Assembly: GCA_900095875.1 (NCBI GenBank)
Contig: LT608311.1
Span: forward strand, 1,426,001-1,490,000
Source: Caecibacter massiliensis
Lineage (GTDB): Bacteria > Bacillota > Negativicutes > Veillonellales > Megasphaeraceae
Direction of reading: 5' to 3'
Length of the DNA: 64,000 nt
The notes under the pieces: model-generated
What the model saw: the letters and a program-made list of their open reading frames with translations, nothing else
Database searches by the model: none
What the model was told of the DNA's origin: nothing
Part shown: piece by piece, positions 24,996-34,802 of the stretch
Numbering within the stretch: the first letter of the stretch is position 1
Layout: each line of letters opens with the position of its first letter
Made by a program: the position numbers and the translations under genes

Positions 24996-26846
24996 ATGAA
25001 AGAAGTCAAAGAAAAAAAGAAGCCCATGCTGTTTTATTATATCGTGGCGCTGGCGATAATATTTGTGTTTAATGCCATTGCCAAACCTTATTATGATCAG
25101 CAGAGCGTCAAAAATGTCGATTATGGCACCTTCATGAATATGACCGATGACAAATCGGTGGCCAGTGTGGAAATTGAAGAAAATCAGATTCTCTTCAAAG
25201 ACAAAGACGGCAATCAATATCGGACCGGTGTCGTCAATGATCCTCAGCTGACAGAACGGCTGCATAAAGCCGACGTTTCTTTCAATCAGGTCATCAAAGA
25301 AAAGGATTCGCCTTTTACAGATTTCCTCATTGCCTGGATTCTGCCTATTCTGATTTTCTTTGGTATCGGCTATTATTTCAACCGCAAACTGATGAGCCGC
25401 GGTGGCGGAAATTCGCTCATGTTCGGCTCGAAAAATCAGGTCAAAGTCTATGTTCCCTCTGCTAATGGCATTCATTTCTCCGATGTAGCCGGGGAAGATG
25501 AAGCCAAGGAAAATCTGTCTGAAATCGTCGATTTCCTTCATCATCCCGATAAATATGCCAAAGTAGGGGCTAAGATGCCCAAAGGGGTACTCCTCGTAGG
25601 CCCTCCGGGCACAGGAAAGACTATGCTGGCCAAGGCTGTAGCCGGCGAAGCCGGTGTTCCCTTTTTCCCAATTGCGGGGTCGGAATTTGTAGAAATGTTC
25701 GTCGGCATGGGCGCTTCCAAAGTGCGGGACCTTTTCAATCAGGCCAAACAGAAAGCGCCGTGCATTATTTTCATCGATGAAATAGATGCTATCGGTCAGA
25801 AGCGGACGGGCAGTGCTATGGGCAATAGTGAACGGGAACAGACGCTGAATCAGCTCCTTACGGAAATGGACGGCTTTGATGCCGATGACAGTGTCGTCAT
25901 TCTAGCGGCTACCAACCGTCCGGAATCACTGGACCCGGCACTATTGCGCCCGGGCCGGTTTGACCGCCGCGTTCCTGTCGAATTGCCAGATCTTCAGGGG
26001 CGTGAAGCCATCCTCAAGGCTCATGCACGCAAGGTTAGTCTGGGTCCGGATGTCGATTTCCACACCATTGCCCGTATGGCTGCCGGCGCTTCCGGGGCAG
26101 AACTGGCTAATATTGTCAATGAAGCAGCTCTGCGTGCTGTCCGGGACCACCGGGATGCCGTTTGCCAGGCTGATCTGGAAGAAAGTATCGAAGTCGTCAT
26201 CGCCGGCTATCAGAAGAAGAATGCTATTTTGTCGGATGAAGAAAAGCGGACTGTGGCCTATCATGAAATCGGACATGCCCTGGTAGCTGCTCTTCAGAGC
26301 CATTCGGCACCGGTACAGAAAATCACCATCATTCCCCGTACGTCCGGGGCTCTGGGCTATACCATGCAGGTGGATCAGCAGGATAAATATATTCTTTCCA
26401 AAGAAGAACTGGAAAATAAGATAGCTACCTTTACCGGTGGCCGCGCTGCGGAAGAAGTCGTATTCGGCCGGGTGACGACCGGTGCTTCCAATGACATCGA
26501 ACAGGCGACGAAGCTGGCCCGGGCCATGATTACCCGATATGGTATGAGTGATGAGTTTGATATGGTCGCTATGGAAACGGTGACTAATAAGTATCTGGGC
26601 GGCGATACGTCTCTGGCCTGCGCACCGGAAACGCAGAAGTACATCGATGCCAAAGTCGTGTCACTCGTCAAGGAACAGCATAACAAAGCCAGAAAAATTC
26701 TTTCCGATAACCGCCCCCTTCTGGATGAGCTGGCAAAGTTCCTGTATGAAAAAGAAACGATTACAGGGAAGGAATTTATGGCTATTTTGCGTAAATACTA
26801 TAAACAGGATGAAGTCAAAGATGTTCCGGAACTGCCGGAAGATTAA
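24996..26846 (+). CDS. ftsH: ATP-dependent zinc metalloprotease FtsH
   Basis: 616 residues. Two transmembrane helices flank a periplasmic segment (about 10-28 and 104-125). The AAA+ domain has GPPGTGKT (about residues 200-207), Walker B with [11 protein letters not shown], and the second region of homology [19 protein letters not shown]. The protease active site is HEIGH near residue 424. It degrades misfolded and short-lived membrane proteins and some regulators from the cytoplasmic side. Its leader has a TATAAT near 24949. A cotranscribed exported protein follows after 19 bp. Confidence 0.97.
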   Translation: MKEVKEKKKPMLFYYIVALAIIFVFNAIAKPYYDQQSVKNVDYGTFMNMTDDKSVASVEIEENQILFKDKDGNQYRTGVVNDPQLTERLHKADVSFNQVIKEKDSPFTDFLIAWILPILIFFGIGYYFNRKLMSRGGGNSLMFGSKNQVKVYVPSANGIHFSDVAGEDEAKENLSEIVDFLHHPDKYAKVGAKMPKGVLLVGPPGTGKTMLAKAVAGEAGVPFFPIAGSEFVEMFVGMGASKVRDLFNQAKQKAPCIIFIDEIDAIGQKRTGSAMGNSEREQTLNQLLTEMDGFDADDSVVILAATNRPESLDPALLRPGRFDRRVPVELPDLQGREAILKAHARKVSLGPDVDFHTIARMAAGASGAELANIVNEAALRAVRDHRDAVCQADLEESIEVVIAGYQKKNAILSDEEKRTVAYHEIGHALVAALQSHSAPVQKITIIPRTSGALGYTMQVDQQDKYILSKEELENKIATFTGGRAAEEVVFGRVTTGASNDIEQATKLARAMITRYGMSDEFDMVAMETVTNKYLGGDTSLACAPETQKYIDAKVVSLVKEQHNKARKILSDNRPLLDELAKFLYEKETITGKEFMAILRKYYKQDEVKDVPELPED

Positions 26847-26865
26847 TAAGAGAGGCGGAGATAGG

Positions 26866-27402
26866 ATGAAGAACGGCAAGTATGGCAGACGAAACGGAAA
26901 CATATGGAAAAAGGCAGCCGTCCTGATGAGCCTGGCCTTGTGTCTGGGTGCTGGAAGTGTGCTGCCGGTACAAGCGTATTTCAAGAGCCCGCTGGCCGCC
27001 GATTCCCGTTACCGGCCTGTAAATTTCGGCATGGGATACGAAGTATATGTTGATTTGTCGCGTCTGGAAACGATACCGGGACAAGGAGGAGACTGGGTAT
27101 TTAAAGTCCCTATGTTCAATTCTAAAGAAGATTCTGGACAAATAGAAGGGACGTATACGATTACCTATAAGATAGACCGGAGCAGAGAGGCCTGGGTCTA
27201 TGATGAAGGGACGCATTCCTGGCAGGCTGTTCCCATGAGCAAACGGATACAGCACAGCCAGATGGCAGATTATGTGGCGGTTAATCTCTGCTATAAAGCA
27301 AAAAACGGCAAGTATCTCTATGATGCCGGCCAGTACGCACAAGCCATGGAACGGTATTATCGCGGACCGGCGGTGATGCCGGCTGTGGGAGATGTACCGT
27401 GA
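26866..27402 (+). CDS. Small exported protein of unknown function
   Basis: 178 residues. A basic N-terminus and hydrophobic helix (residues about 15-38, ending VLPVQAYF) give a signal peptide. The mature part has short beta-rich segments (YEVYVDLSRLETIPGQGG, GTYTITYKIDRSREAWVYDE) and no known motif. The RBS is GGCGGAG before ATG 26866. It overlaps the downstream S66 peptidase by four bases (GTGA), so the two are translationally coupled and probably work in the same compartment, perhaps on the cell wall. Function unknown. Confidence 0.75.
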   Translation: MKNGKYGRRNGNIWKKAAVLMSLALCLGAGSVLPVQAYFKSPLAADSRYRPVNFGMGYEVYVDLSRLETIPGQGGDWVFKVPMFNSKEDSGQIEGTYTITYKIDRSREAWVYDEGTHSWQAVPMSKRIQHSQMADYVAVNLCYKAKNGKYLYDAGQYAQAMERYYRGPAVMPAVGDVP

Positions 27403-28436
27403 GGCGTCTTCGTATTTATGGTCTGCTGGCCGTGGTACTGATATCCCTGCTGACAAGTGTCATTGTGGTGCCAGTCTGTGCATACGGTTTGCCTGTCGTC
27501 AAAGGACGCCCTCTTCAGCCCGGTGATACGATAGGCATCGTTGCGCCGGCGACACATAGCGAAGATATCGCACTGGCTCCCCATCTGGAAGCACTCCATG
27601 CCATGGGGTATAAAACGTGCCTGGCTCCGTCGGCACTGCACCGGTATGGCTATTTTGCCGGTACCGATTCGGAGCGGGCCTTTGATATCAATGAATTTTT
27701 CCGCGACGATCGCATCGATGCCATTCTCTGCCTCAATGGCGGATATGGTAGTTCCCGTATTCTGGACCAGCTTGATTATGCCATGATTGCGGCCCATCCC
27801 AAGTTGCTGATCGGATTTAGTGATATTACGGCCCTTGAGGCAGCGCTTTATGAGAAAAGCCGTCTCGTGACGCTCAATGGCCCGCTACTCATCACTCTTC
27901 CGGGCAGTCCCTATTCCTCTCAGCAGTTTGAAAAGGCCGTGACCACCTCGGTGCCGCTGGGAGCTGTGACCATGCCGGCCGGCAGAGCCTTACAGACCGT
28001 GCTGCCGGGGAAAGCCTCCGGCAGGCTTATCGGTGGCAACCTTTCCGTCGTTGCCTCCCTTGCCGGTACACCGTATGAATTAAAGGGGAAAGGCGGTATT
28101 CTGGTCCTGGAAGATGTGGGAGAAGAATCATACCGCATCGACCGGATGCTGAACCAGCTCTGGCAAAATGGGCTGCTACAGCAGGTGGAAGGAATTGTCT
28201 ATGGCGATTTTACAGACTGTGGCCACGATTCCGGTGATTTTACGACCGATGAAGTGCTGGACTATTATGCAAAGAAAGCCGGAAAGCCTGCTGCCCGGGG
28301 ATTACCCTTTGGTCACGGGGCGGATAAGGCCTGCATTCCTATAGGCGCAGACAGCGAACTGGATGCCCGGTCCGATGGAACGGCTCAGCTGATTATCAAA
28401 GAAGCTCATACGACACAAAAAAACGCATCGAAATGA
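27399..28436 (+). CDS. Exported S66-family LD-carboxypeptidase
   Basis: 345 residues, GTG start overlapping the previous stop by four bases. The S66 peptidases cleave the LD bond between meso-diaminopimelate and the terminal D-alanine of murein tetrapeptides. The catalytic Ser is in NGGYGSSRI, the Glu in LEDVGEESYR and the His in PFGHGADKA, in family order. Unlike E. coli LdcA, which is cytoplasmic, this one begins with a hydrophobic signal (residues 5-28), so it should act outside the inner membrane on intact wall. A terminator hairpin overlaps the 3' end. Confidence 0.88.
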   Translation: MRRLRIYGLLAVVLISLLTSVIVVPVCAYGLPVVKGRPLQPGDTIGIVAPATHSEDIALAPHLEALHAMGYKTCLAPSALHRYGYFAGTDSERAFDINEFFRDDRIDAILCLNGGYGSSRILDQLDYAMIAAHPKLLIGFSDITALEAALYEKSRLVTLNGPLLITLPGSPYSSQQFEKAVTTSVPLGAVTMPAGRALQTVLPGKASGRLIGGNLSVVASLAGTPYELKGKGGILVLEDVGEESYRIDRMLNQLWQNGLLQQVEGIVYGDFTDCGHDSGDFTTDEVLDYYAKKAGKPAARGLPFGHGADKACIPIGADSELDARSDGTAQLIIKEAHTTQKNASK

Positions 28437-28456
28437 CGAGATGCGTTTTTTTGTGT
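28413..28456 (+). terminator. Terminator enclosing the S66 stop codon
   Basis: A perfect 17-bp stem (28413-28429 with 28440-28456) with an internal run of T in the right arm. The TGA stop of the S66 gene (28434-28436) lies in the 10-base loop, so the last codons form the left arm. Confidence 0.9.
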
Positions 28457-28559
28457 GTCCGGTCCCGGTTATGGCCGAATCAGGGCTTTTTTTGTTGTCC
28501 CGTATTTGTTAAAATAATCTATTATAGTTGTATATGAAAGATGCAGAAAGGAGTGCGCT

Positions 28560-29033
28560 ATGGCACAGGAAGAACGGGTGCATATGGGACTGAGCGTAAA
28601 GGCAATGATTTTTCATGCCGGCCGCCTGCTCGTGCTGCAGAAAAATGATTCGGAAGGGTTGCATCACTGGGAATTTCCCGGCGGAGGACTGAGGCGCGAT
28701 GAGGACTTTGCTATGGCTGTACGCCGGGAGGTCATGGAAGAAACCGGGCTTTCTATTCAGATTCTGGCGACAGCAGGAACATGGAGTTATCAGAAAAAAG
28801 ACGGCCAGTTTCTGAACGGCGTTATTTTTACAGCTGTGACAGATAAGGAGGACGTACGCCTTTCTCACGAACACTGTGATTACCGCTGGGTGACGCCGGA
28901 AGAATTCCGTACGTGTGAACTTCACGGATCACTGAGACGGTCGCTGGACCGGATGCAGGAGGCAGACTATGAGCGGCAGGATTTCCTGCTCCAGCCGTTC
29001 CTGCGTCTTCATGGAGTGATTGGACATGAATAA
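28560..29033 (+). CDS. Nudix hydrolase
   Basis: A 157-residue single Nudix domain. The Nudix box is complete (pattern GX5EX7REUXEEXGU) from GGGLRRDEDF to VMEETGLSI, residues about 41-66. Enzymes of this size hydrolyse nucleoside diphosphate derivatives such as 8-oxo-dGTP, CTP or ADP-ribose. Specificity is not readable. It overlaps the next gene by eight bases and starts a housekeeping operon. Confidence 0.88.
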   Translation: MAQEERVHMGLSVKAMIFHAGRLLVLQKNDSEGLHHWEFPGGGLRRDEDFAMAVRREVMEETGLSIQILATAGTWSYQKKDGQFLNGVIFTAVTDKEDVRLSHEHCDYRWVTPEEFRTCELHGSLRRSLDRMQEADYERQDFLLQPFLRLHGVIGHE

Positions 29034-30483
29034 AGAAGCGCAGAAGAGAACTCCTTTTGCCGATGCGTTAGAGGAATATTGCCAGCAGCAGATGGTGCCA
29101 TTTCATACGCCGGGGCATAAATTGGGGACTGGAGCCCCTTGCAGGGAACAGGCCCTTTTTGGAACAGCGCTGCGGCAGGATTTGGGCCTTATGTACGCTC
29201 TGGATGACTTATTTCAGCCGGAAGGCCCGCTCCGGGAGGCGATGGAACTGGCGGCAGATGCCTATGGTGCCGGACGGACTTTCTTTTCCGTCAATGGGAC
29301 GACGGCCTGTATTGAAGCGATGATTCTGGCTGTCTGCGGGCCCGGCGATACTGTGCTTATTCCAAGAGAAGCCCACCGCAGCGTCCTGAGCGGCCTGATT
29401 CTGAGCGGGGCCATGCCAGCGTATATGGAAAGCCGCTATGCCGGCAGGGAAGAAGTTTCACTCGGCCCTGACCCGGCCAGTCTGCAGGCGGCCATTGCGG
29501 CTCATGGGGAGGCAAAAGCTGTACTTTTCACCTATCCGACCTACGACGGTCTGGCCGGACGGTTGGCAGAGATGGTACAGATTGCCCACCAGCACGGACT
29601 AATTGTACTGGTTGATGAGGCTCACGGGGCGCATCTGGCCTTTCATGAAGACCTGCCGGCAGATGCCCTGGCCTGTGGTGCCGATTGTGTGGCTCAGAGC
29701 ACGCATAAACTGACGGGATCGCTGACACAGACGTCTATGCTTCACTGCCGCAAGGGGTTCCCGTATACAGAACGGGTAGCGGCAGCTATGGCGCTTGTCC
29801 AGTCTACGAGTCCCCATTACTGGTTTCTGGCATCGCTGGATCTGGCGCGGCAGCAAATGGCACTGGAAGGAAGAGCACTGGAAGAGAAGGCACTTTTTCT
29901 GGCCCGACAGGCCCGCAAGCAGCTCAATGCCCTGTCCGGAATCAGCTGCTTTGGCGGGGAGATGACGCGTTATGAAGCCGTTGAGTCCTTGGATGAAACG
30001 AAACTGACGATTGATTTTTCAGGCCTGGGGCTTACCGGGCGGGAAGCGGAACGTCTGCTGCGGGCTGCCCATATCGAAGTAGAACTTACCGCCGGCCATC
30101 ACGTGTTGGCACTTGTTACCTTTGGTGATACAGAAAAAAGCATACAGACTTTACTGGAGGGCTGCCGTACGATTGTCTGTACGCATGAGACCGTGGAGCG
30201 GAAAGATACCGCTGAACCGCCACTGCCACAGCCCCGCGTCGTCATGGCGCCACGGGAAGCCTGGTATGCTGAAAAAGAAGCGATGGCCCGTCCTCTTTGT
30301 GCAGGACAAATATGTGCAGAAACGATTACCTTTTATCCGCCGGGAATCCCTGTTGTGGCGGCAGGGGAAGTATTGACCGGGGAGGTACTGGCATATATTG
30401 ACCAGAAATTAAATGAGGGATATGTAACTAATGGTGCGGCAGACAGCAGTCTGGACACGATACAGGTCGTACGGAAAGGATGA
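29026..30483 (+). CDS. Orn/Lys/Arg decarboxylase-family PLP enzyme (YaaO-like)
   Basis: 485 residues, fold type I decarboxylase. Motifs are FHTPGHK (near residue 24), the cofactor-binding Asp in VDEAHGAH and the PLP lysine in STHKLTGSLTQTS. The C-terminal domain has TFYPPGIPVV. It would decarboxylate arginine, lysine or ornithine to a polyamine; in Bacillus the homologue YaaO also sits directly before tmk, as here. ATG 29026 is preferred over TTG 29020 because GGAG is 9 bases upstream. It is followed by tmk after 4 bp. Substrate not determined. Confidence 0.88.
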   Translation: MNKEAQKRTPFADALEEYCQQQMVPFHTPGHKLGTGAPCREQALFGTALRQDLGLMYALDDLFQPEGPLREAMELAADAYGAGRTFFSVNGTTACIEAMILAVCGPGDTVLIPREAHRSVLSGLILSGAMPAYMESRYAGREEVSLGPDPASLQAAIAAHGEAKAVLFTYPTYDGLAGRLAEMVQIAHQHGLIVLVDEAHGAHLAFHEDLPADALACGADCVAQSTHKLTGSLTQTSMLHCRKGFPYTERVAAAMALVQSTSPHYWFLASLDLARQQMALEGRALEEKALFLARQARKQLNALSGISCFGGEMTRYEAVESLDETKLTIDFSGLGLTGREAERLLRAAHIEVELTAGHHVLALVTFGDTEKSIQTLLEGCRTIVCTHETVERKDTAEPPLPQPRVVMAPREAWYAEKEAMARPLCAGQICAETITFYPPGIPVVAAGEVLTGEVLAYIDQKLNEGYVTNGAADSSLDTIQVVRKG

Positions 30484-30487
30484 TATC

Positions 30488-31165
30488 ATGCAAGGCAGGT
30501 TGATTATCATAGAAGGCGGAGACGGCAGCGGCAAGGCGACACAGACGAAATTGCTGCAGGAGCATCTCCAAAGAGAAGGACAATCGGTACGGGCCGTAAG
30601 TTTTCCCGATTATGACAGCGATTCCAGTGCCCTCGTACGCATGTACCTGCGAGGCGATTTCGGCGCTGATGCCGACGCGGTCAATCCCTATGCAGCGTCT
30701 GCCTTTTACGCTGTAGACCGCTTCGCGTCCTATCAGATGCACTGGAAATCATTTTTAGAACAGGGCGGGATTGTTCTGGCTGACCGGTATACGACGAGTA
30801 ACATGCTCTATCAGATGATTAAATTCAATGATCCGGCAGATCGCCGTGCCTATCTGGATTGGCTGGAAGATTTTGAATTTGGAAAGATGGGGCTTCCCCG
30901 CCCGGACCTGGTATGTCTTCTCGATGTGCCACTCGATGTGACAGAACAGCTGATGGCGGGCAGACAAGGGAAAACCGGCGGCACTACGGGTGACATTCAT
31001 GAAAAAAACGGGTCTTTTTTACATAAATGCCATGATGCCTATGATGAACTGACAGACCGATATGGCTGGCAGCGTATTGCCTGTACGGAAGACGGGCGTA
31101 TGCGAAGCATAGACGATATACACGTTGACGTATACCAGGCAGTCGCGGCAGTCCTGATACCGTAA
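30488..31165 (+). CDS. tmk: Thymidylate kinase
   Basis: 225 residues. It phosphorylates dTMP to dTDP. The P-loop is EGGDGSGKATQTK near residue 9, and the DRY motif is in LADRYTTSN (about 96-104). A lid segment contains GRQGKTGG. The true start is ATG 30488 (AAGGATGATATC upstream); the frame extends to 30431 inside the previous gene. Genes holB, ricT and trmN6-like follow as in Bacillus, except that the yaaQ/darA gene usually found between tmk and holB is missing here. Confidence 0.93.
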   Translation: MQGRLIIIEGGDGSGKATQTKLLQEHLQREGQSVRAVSFPDYDSDSSALVRMYLRGDFGADADAVNPYAASAFYAVDRFASYQMHWKSFLEQGGIVLADRYTTSNMLYQMIKFNDPADRRAYLDWLEDFEFGKMGLPRPDLVCLLDVPLDVTEQLMAGRQGKTGGTTGDIHEKNGSFLHKCHDAYDELTDRYGWQRIACTEDGRMRSIDDIHVDVYQAVAAVLIP

Positions 31166-31263
31166 GCGGTATTTTTCTCATGGAAGGCATAGTATAGACT
31201 TTATGCTTTATTTTCCTTATAATAGAAAGGATTAGTATAGATTTTTCAACAGGAGGGCGCGGC

Positions 31264-32256
31264 ATGAGTCAGGATTATTTTGATGCTGTTATCGGTCATG
31301 AGACGGTCAAGGCACGTCTACGTCGTCTGATTGCCGAAGAGCGGCTGCCCCACGCCATGATTTTTGCCGGACCGGAAGGCCTTGGCAAAGCGCTGATGGC
31401 ACGGGCCGTTGCAGAAACGATCAGTGACCGTCCGCTCCTGGCTGATTTTACCCACCTGTCCTGCGATGCCGATACGCCATTCATTGAAGATGGAGGAACC
31501 GTTTTTTATCTGGATGTCATCGGTACGATGCTCCGGGTAGATCAGTTCCGGCAGCTTCAGGAAAAGCTGATGTTACGCGCTTCCGGGAGCCGGGTCTGCA
31601 TTATTAATCACGTAGAAACGATGAACAAGGAATTTGCCAACCGCATGCTCAAGACATTGGAAGAGCCGCCAGAAGGCGTGCATTTCATTCTTGTGACCAG
31701 TCAGCCCGACTTATTACTGCCGACGATTGTGTCACGCTGTGCCATCATATCCTTTGAACCGGTCGGTGATGAGGAAATGTTAGACGGGCTGGTGCGGCAA
31801 TATGGAGGAACGGCAGAATCCTATCGTCAGGCTGTGTTGTGGGGCGGTGGCAATGTCGCCCGCGTCCTTGCCCTGAAAGAGGGAAAAGGCCTTGAAGCGC
31901 TGCAGCAGGCACTGTCCTTCCTGCAGGTTATGGCCCGTCACGCATGCCCTTATGCCAAGTGGCACAGTATCTCGGCGGGGTGGACGGATCAGGAATCGCA
32001 GGAGGTTTTCCGCTGGATCCAGATGCTTCTTCGCGACATGGTAGTCATGCGTTCGGGTGTACCGGCAGGACGACTCCGCCTGGGCCAGTATGCCCATGAA
32101 GTTTCAGAATTGCTGCCGGCCTGGCCGGATTCCTGTATTTTTTCACTCCAGCATGTTCTCGATGAAGCGGGAGAAGCAATCCTCCGTCACGTCAACGTGC
32201 GGCTGGTGTGGGATGCGGTGTGTATCCGGTTTATCCGGGCAAAAGGAGGAATATAG
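31264..32256 (+). CDS. holB: DNA polymerase III subunit delta-prime
   Basis: 330 residues. Clamp-loader ATPase-like subunit. It begins with the delta-prime segment VIGHETVKARLRRLIAEERLPHAMIF, has a P-loop region GPEGLGKALMA, and the sensor segment LEEPPEGVHFILVTSQPDLLLPTIVSRC. The usual zinc-binding Cys cluster is absent, as in several Firmicutes. A possible promoter with TATAAT lies near 31219. It is followed without gap by ricT. Confidence 0.92.
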   Translation: MSQDYFDAVIGHETVKARLRRLIAEERLPHAMIFAGPEGLGKALMARAVAETISDRPLLADFTHLSCDADTPFIEDGGTVFYLDVIGTMLRVDQFRQLQEKLMLRASGSRVCIINHVETMNKEFANRMLKTLEEPPEGVHFILVTSQPDLLLPTIVSRCAIISFEPVGDEEMLDGLVRQYGGTAESYRQAVLWGGGNVARVLALKEGKGLEALQQALSFLQVMARHACPYAKWHSISAGWTDQESQEVFRWIQMLLRDMVVMRSGVPAGRLRLGQYAHEVSELLPAWPDSCIFSLQHVLDEAGEAILRHVNVRLVWDAVCIRFIRAKGGI

Positions 32257-33099
32257 TTGATAGTTGTTGGCATTCGTTTTAAACCAGCCGGCAAGATATA
32301 TTATTTTGACCCGACAGAGATCGTTCTCGCTGAAGGGGACGGGGTCATTGTCGAAACGGCCCGCGGTATGGAATACGGAACGGTGGTCATTGCCCCGCGC
32401 AGTGTCGCCGCTTCGGAAGTGGTACAGCCACTAAAACCTATTATCCGCAAAGCGACGGCGAAAGATATGCGGCAGGTGGAACGCAATAAGGAAAGAGAAA
32501 AGAAAGCGTTTACCATCTGCCTGGAAAAAATCGCCAAACATAAACTTCCCATGAAGCTTATCGATGTGGATTACACCTTCGATATGGGAAAAATCATATT
32601 CTTTTTTACCGCTGACGGGCGGATTGATTTCCGGGAACTGGTGCGCGACCTGGCATCCGTATTCCGTACGCGTATCGAGCTGCGGCAGATCGGCCTCCGC
32701 GATGAAGCCAAGATGATTGGCGGTATCGGGTATTGCGGCCGGCCGTTATGCTGTGCTTCCTTCCTGGGCGATTTCAAGCCCGTATCAATCCGTATGGCTA
32801 AAGGACAGGGCATGTCCCTCAATCCGACGAAGATATCCGGTATCTGCGGCCGCCTCATGTGCTGCCTGCGCTACGAAAATGATTTGTATACGTCAGGGGA
32901 ACTCAAATGCCAGAACTGCCAGAAAAATTGTGAACAACAGAAACCACCGCAGGTCGGACAGCGGGTCATTACCGATGAAGGCCTGGGTACGGTCCTGCGC
33001 GTCCATATGAAAGACCATACGGTCAAGGTACAGCTCGAATCAGGGCACAATGTCAACGTTCCCTGGTCGGATGTAGCCGAACCAGATCATGAAAGTTAG
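32257..33099 (+). CDS. ricT: PSP1-domain protein RicT (YaaT)
   Basis: 280 residues. PSP1 family; in Bacillus RicT joins RicA and RicF in a [4Fe-4S] complex that assists RNase Y in mRNA processing. Cysteine groups are present: CGRPLCCASFL, CGRLMCCLRYE and CQNCQKNC. The start is TTG at 32257, directly after the holB stop codon, with AAGGAGGA at 32242-32249 placed correctly; no better ATG exists. It overlaps the next gene by 11 bases. Confidence 0.93.
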   Translation: MIVVGIRFKPAGKIYYFDPTEIVLAEGDGVIVETARGMEYGTVVIAPRSVAASEVVQPLKPIIRKATAKDMRQVERNKEREKKAFTICLEKIAKHKLPMKLIDVDYTFDMGKIIFFFTADGRIDFRELVRDLASVFRTRIELRQIGLRDEAKMIGGIGYCGRPLCCASFLGDFKPVSIRMAKGQGMSLNPTKISGICGRLMCCLRYENDLYTSGELKCQNCQKNCEQQKPPQVGQRVITDEGLGTVLRVHMKDHTVKVQLESGHNVNVPWSDVAEPDHES

Positions 33100-33823
33100 T
33101 CTGGGACCTCACGAACGGCTCGATGACCTGGTCCTGGACGGGATGAAAATTATCCAGCGCGATGATCAGTTCTGCTTTTCTCTCGATACGGTGCTGCTGG
33201 CTCATTTTGGTACGGTACCCCGGGGGAAAGTCCTGGACCTGGGTACAGGGACGGCGGCAATCCCGCTTATTCTGAGCGCCCGCGGTGCTGTTTCCGTGAC
33301 CGGTGCCGAACTCAATCCGGTCATGGCGGATATTGCCCGGCGGAATGTGATACTCAATGGCCGTGAGCCGGTCATTACCATAGTGGAAGGAGATTACCGT
33401 ACTATCCGGCAGTGGTCGGACAGCGGAGCGTTTGCAGCAGTATATGCTAATCCGCCGTATCGGGAAAAAAGCCGTGGCGCGTACAGTGATGCCGAAGGAA
33501 TCCGGCGGGCGCGTCACGAAGAAACGGCTACACTGGATGATGTGCTCGATGCGGCCTCCTTTGCGCTCAAGTTCCATGGACGCTTCCGTATGGTGCATAT
33601 AACGGAACGGCTGACAGATATCCTGACGGCGATGCGCATCCATGCCATTGAACCCAAAGTGGTACAGATGGTCCATGGAAGGGCAGATAAGAAGGCCAAA
33701 CTGTTCCTCGTAGAAGGAATACGGGGTGGCAGCAAGGGTGTAGATGTCCTGCCGCCGCTTATCGTACATCATGCCGATGGGACCTATACGGAAGACGTTT
33801 TGAAATTATATGGAAAATTGTAA
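33089..33823 (+). CDS. trmN6: tRNA1(Val) (adenine37-N6)-methyltransferase-like
   Basis: 244 residues. A class I SAM-dependent methyltransferase with VLDLGTGTAAIPLILS (SAM motif, about residues 46-61) and the N6-adenine motif YANPPYREK. It matches TrmN6/YfiC-type enzymes that methylate A37 of a tRNA; in Bacillus the homologue YabB occupies the same place before rsmI. Translationally coupled to ricT. Confidence 0.85.
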   Translation: MKVSLGPHERLDDLVLDGMKIIQRDDQFCFSLDTVLLAHFGTVPRGKVLDLGTGTAAIPLILSARGAVSVTGAELNPVMADIARRNVILNGREPVITIVEGDYRTIRQWSDSGAFAAVYANPPYREKSRGAYSDAEGIRRARHEETATLDDVLDAASFALKFHGRFRMVHITERLTDILTAMRIHAIEPKVVQMVHGRADKKAKLFLVEGIRGGSKGVDVLPPLIVHHADGTYTEDVLKLYGKL

Positions 33824-33873
33824 TATTTGGTATATTATCGTATATAATACGAACAGGGCTGAAGGAGGTCATG

Positions 33874-34731
33874 ATGGCTGAACAATTTCAAAAAGGCACA
33901 TTGTATCTGTGTGCTACGCCCATTGGCAATATGGAAGATATCACCTACCGGGCCGTGCGATGCCTCAGGGAAGCCGATTTGATCGCCGCAGAAGATACAC
34001 GCCATACGAGACTTCTCCTTTCGGCCTACGATATCGGGACGCCGACGACGAGTTACCATGAACATAACAAGGCGGAAAAAGGGCCGCAGCTTATTGAAAA
34101 ACTCAAAGAAGGCTGTATGCTTGCATTGGTGAGCGATGCAGGCATGCCGGCTATCTGTGATCCCGGCAGTGACCTCGTACAGATGGCCATTGCCGAGCAT
34201 ATCCCCGTCGTACCGCTTCCCGGAGCCAATGCGGGTCTTACGGGGCTCATTGCATCGGGCATGGATACGACGCGGTTTACGTTTGTAGGGTTTCTTCCAA
34301 AGACAAAGAAACACCGCCGTCCCGTACTGGAAAGTATCAAAGACTATACGGGCACATTGATTTTTTATGAAGCGCCGCACCGCATCCTTGCTGTGCTGGC
34401 AGAAATAGAAGAAGCGTTGGGAGACCGCAAAGCAGTGCTTTGCCGGGAACTGACCAAACGCTATGAGGAATATCTGCGGGGACCGTTGTCCCAGCTCCGG
34501 ACGGAACTGGAACAGGAAGGGGTCCGCGGTGAATTTGTAATCCTCGTCGCCGGTGCCGTTCCGCAAGAAGACGGCCCTTCCGACGATGATTATGCATCCC
34601 TTGTCCGGGAACTGATGGATAAGGGAACAGATAAAAAGCAGGCTATCCGGACCGTAGCCCAGCGCTGTGGTGTCAGCCGCCGTGTGGTATATCAGGCGGT
34701 GCTTGCTTCAGAGGGCAGCTCAGCCCCTTAA
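33874..34731 (+). CDS. rsmI: 16S rRNA (cytidine1402-2'-O)-methyltransferase
   Basis: 285 residues. SAM-dependent tetrapyrrole-methylase-fold enzyme modifying C1402 of 16S rRNA. It starts with LYLCATPIGNMEDITYRA, has EDTRHTRLLL, LVSDAGMPAICDPG and FYEAPHR. Two ATGs (33871 and 33874) follow AAGGAGG; the second has the better spacing. It belongs to the ricT-trmN6-rsmI-metG order of Firmicutes. Confidence 0.93.
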   Translation: MAEQFQKGTLYLCATPIGNMEDITYRAVRCLREADLIAAEDTRHTRLLLSAYDIGTPTTSYHEHNKAEKGPQLIEKLKEGCMLALVSDAGMPAICDPGSDLVQMAIAEHIPVVPLPGANAGLTGLIASGMDTTRFTFVGFLPKTKKHRRPVLESIKDYTGTLIFYEAPHRILAVLAEIEEALGDRKAVLCRELTKRYEEYLRGPLSQLRTELEQEGVRGEFVILVAGAVPQEDGPSDDDYASLVRELMDKGTDKKQAIRTVAQRCGVSRRVVYQAVLASEGSSAP

Positions 34732-34802
34732 GAAACGCTGGTTCATCAGCCGCGTTTCCCGTACAAAAGGCCGGCTCATTTGCCGGCAGAGGAGGAATTT
34801 CC

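Noticed and set aside
34732-34802. A T-box or SAM riboswitch in front of metG.
   Set aside because: The gap is only about 70 bp and lacks the conserved T-box bases; metG is within an operon.
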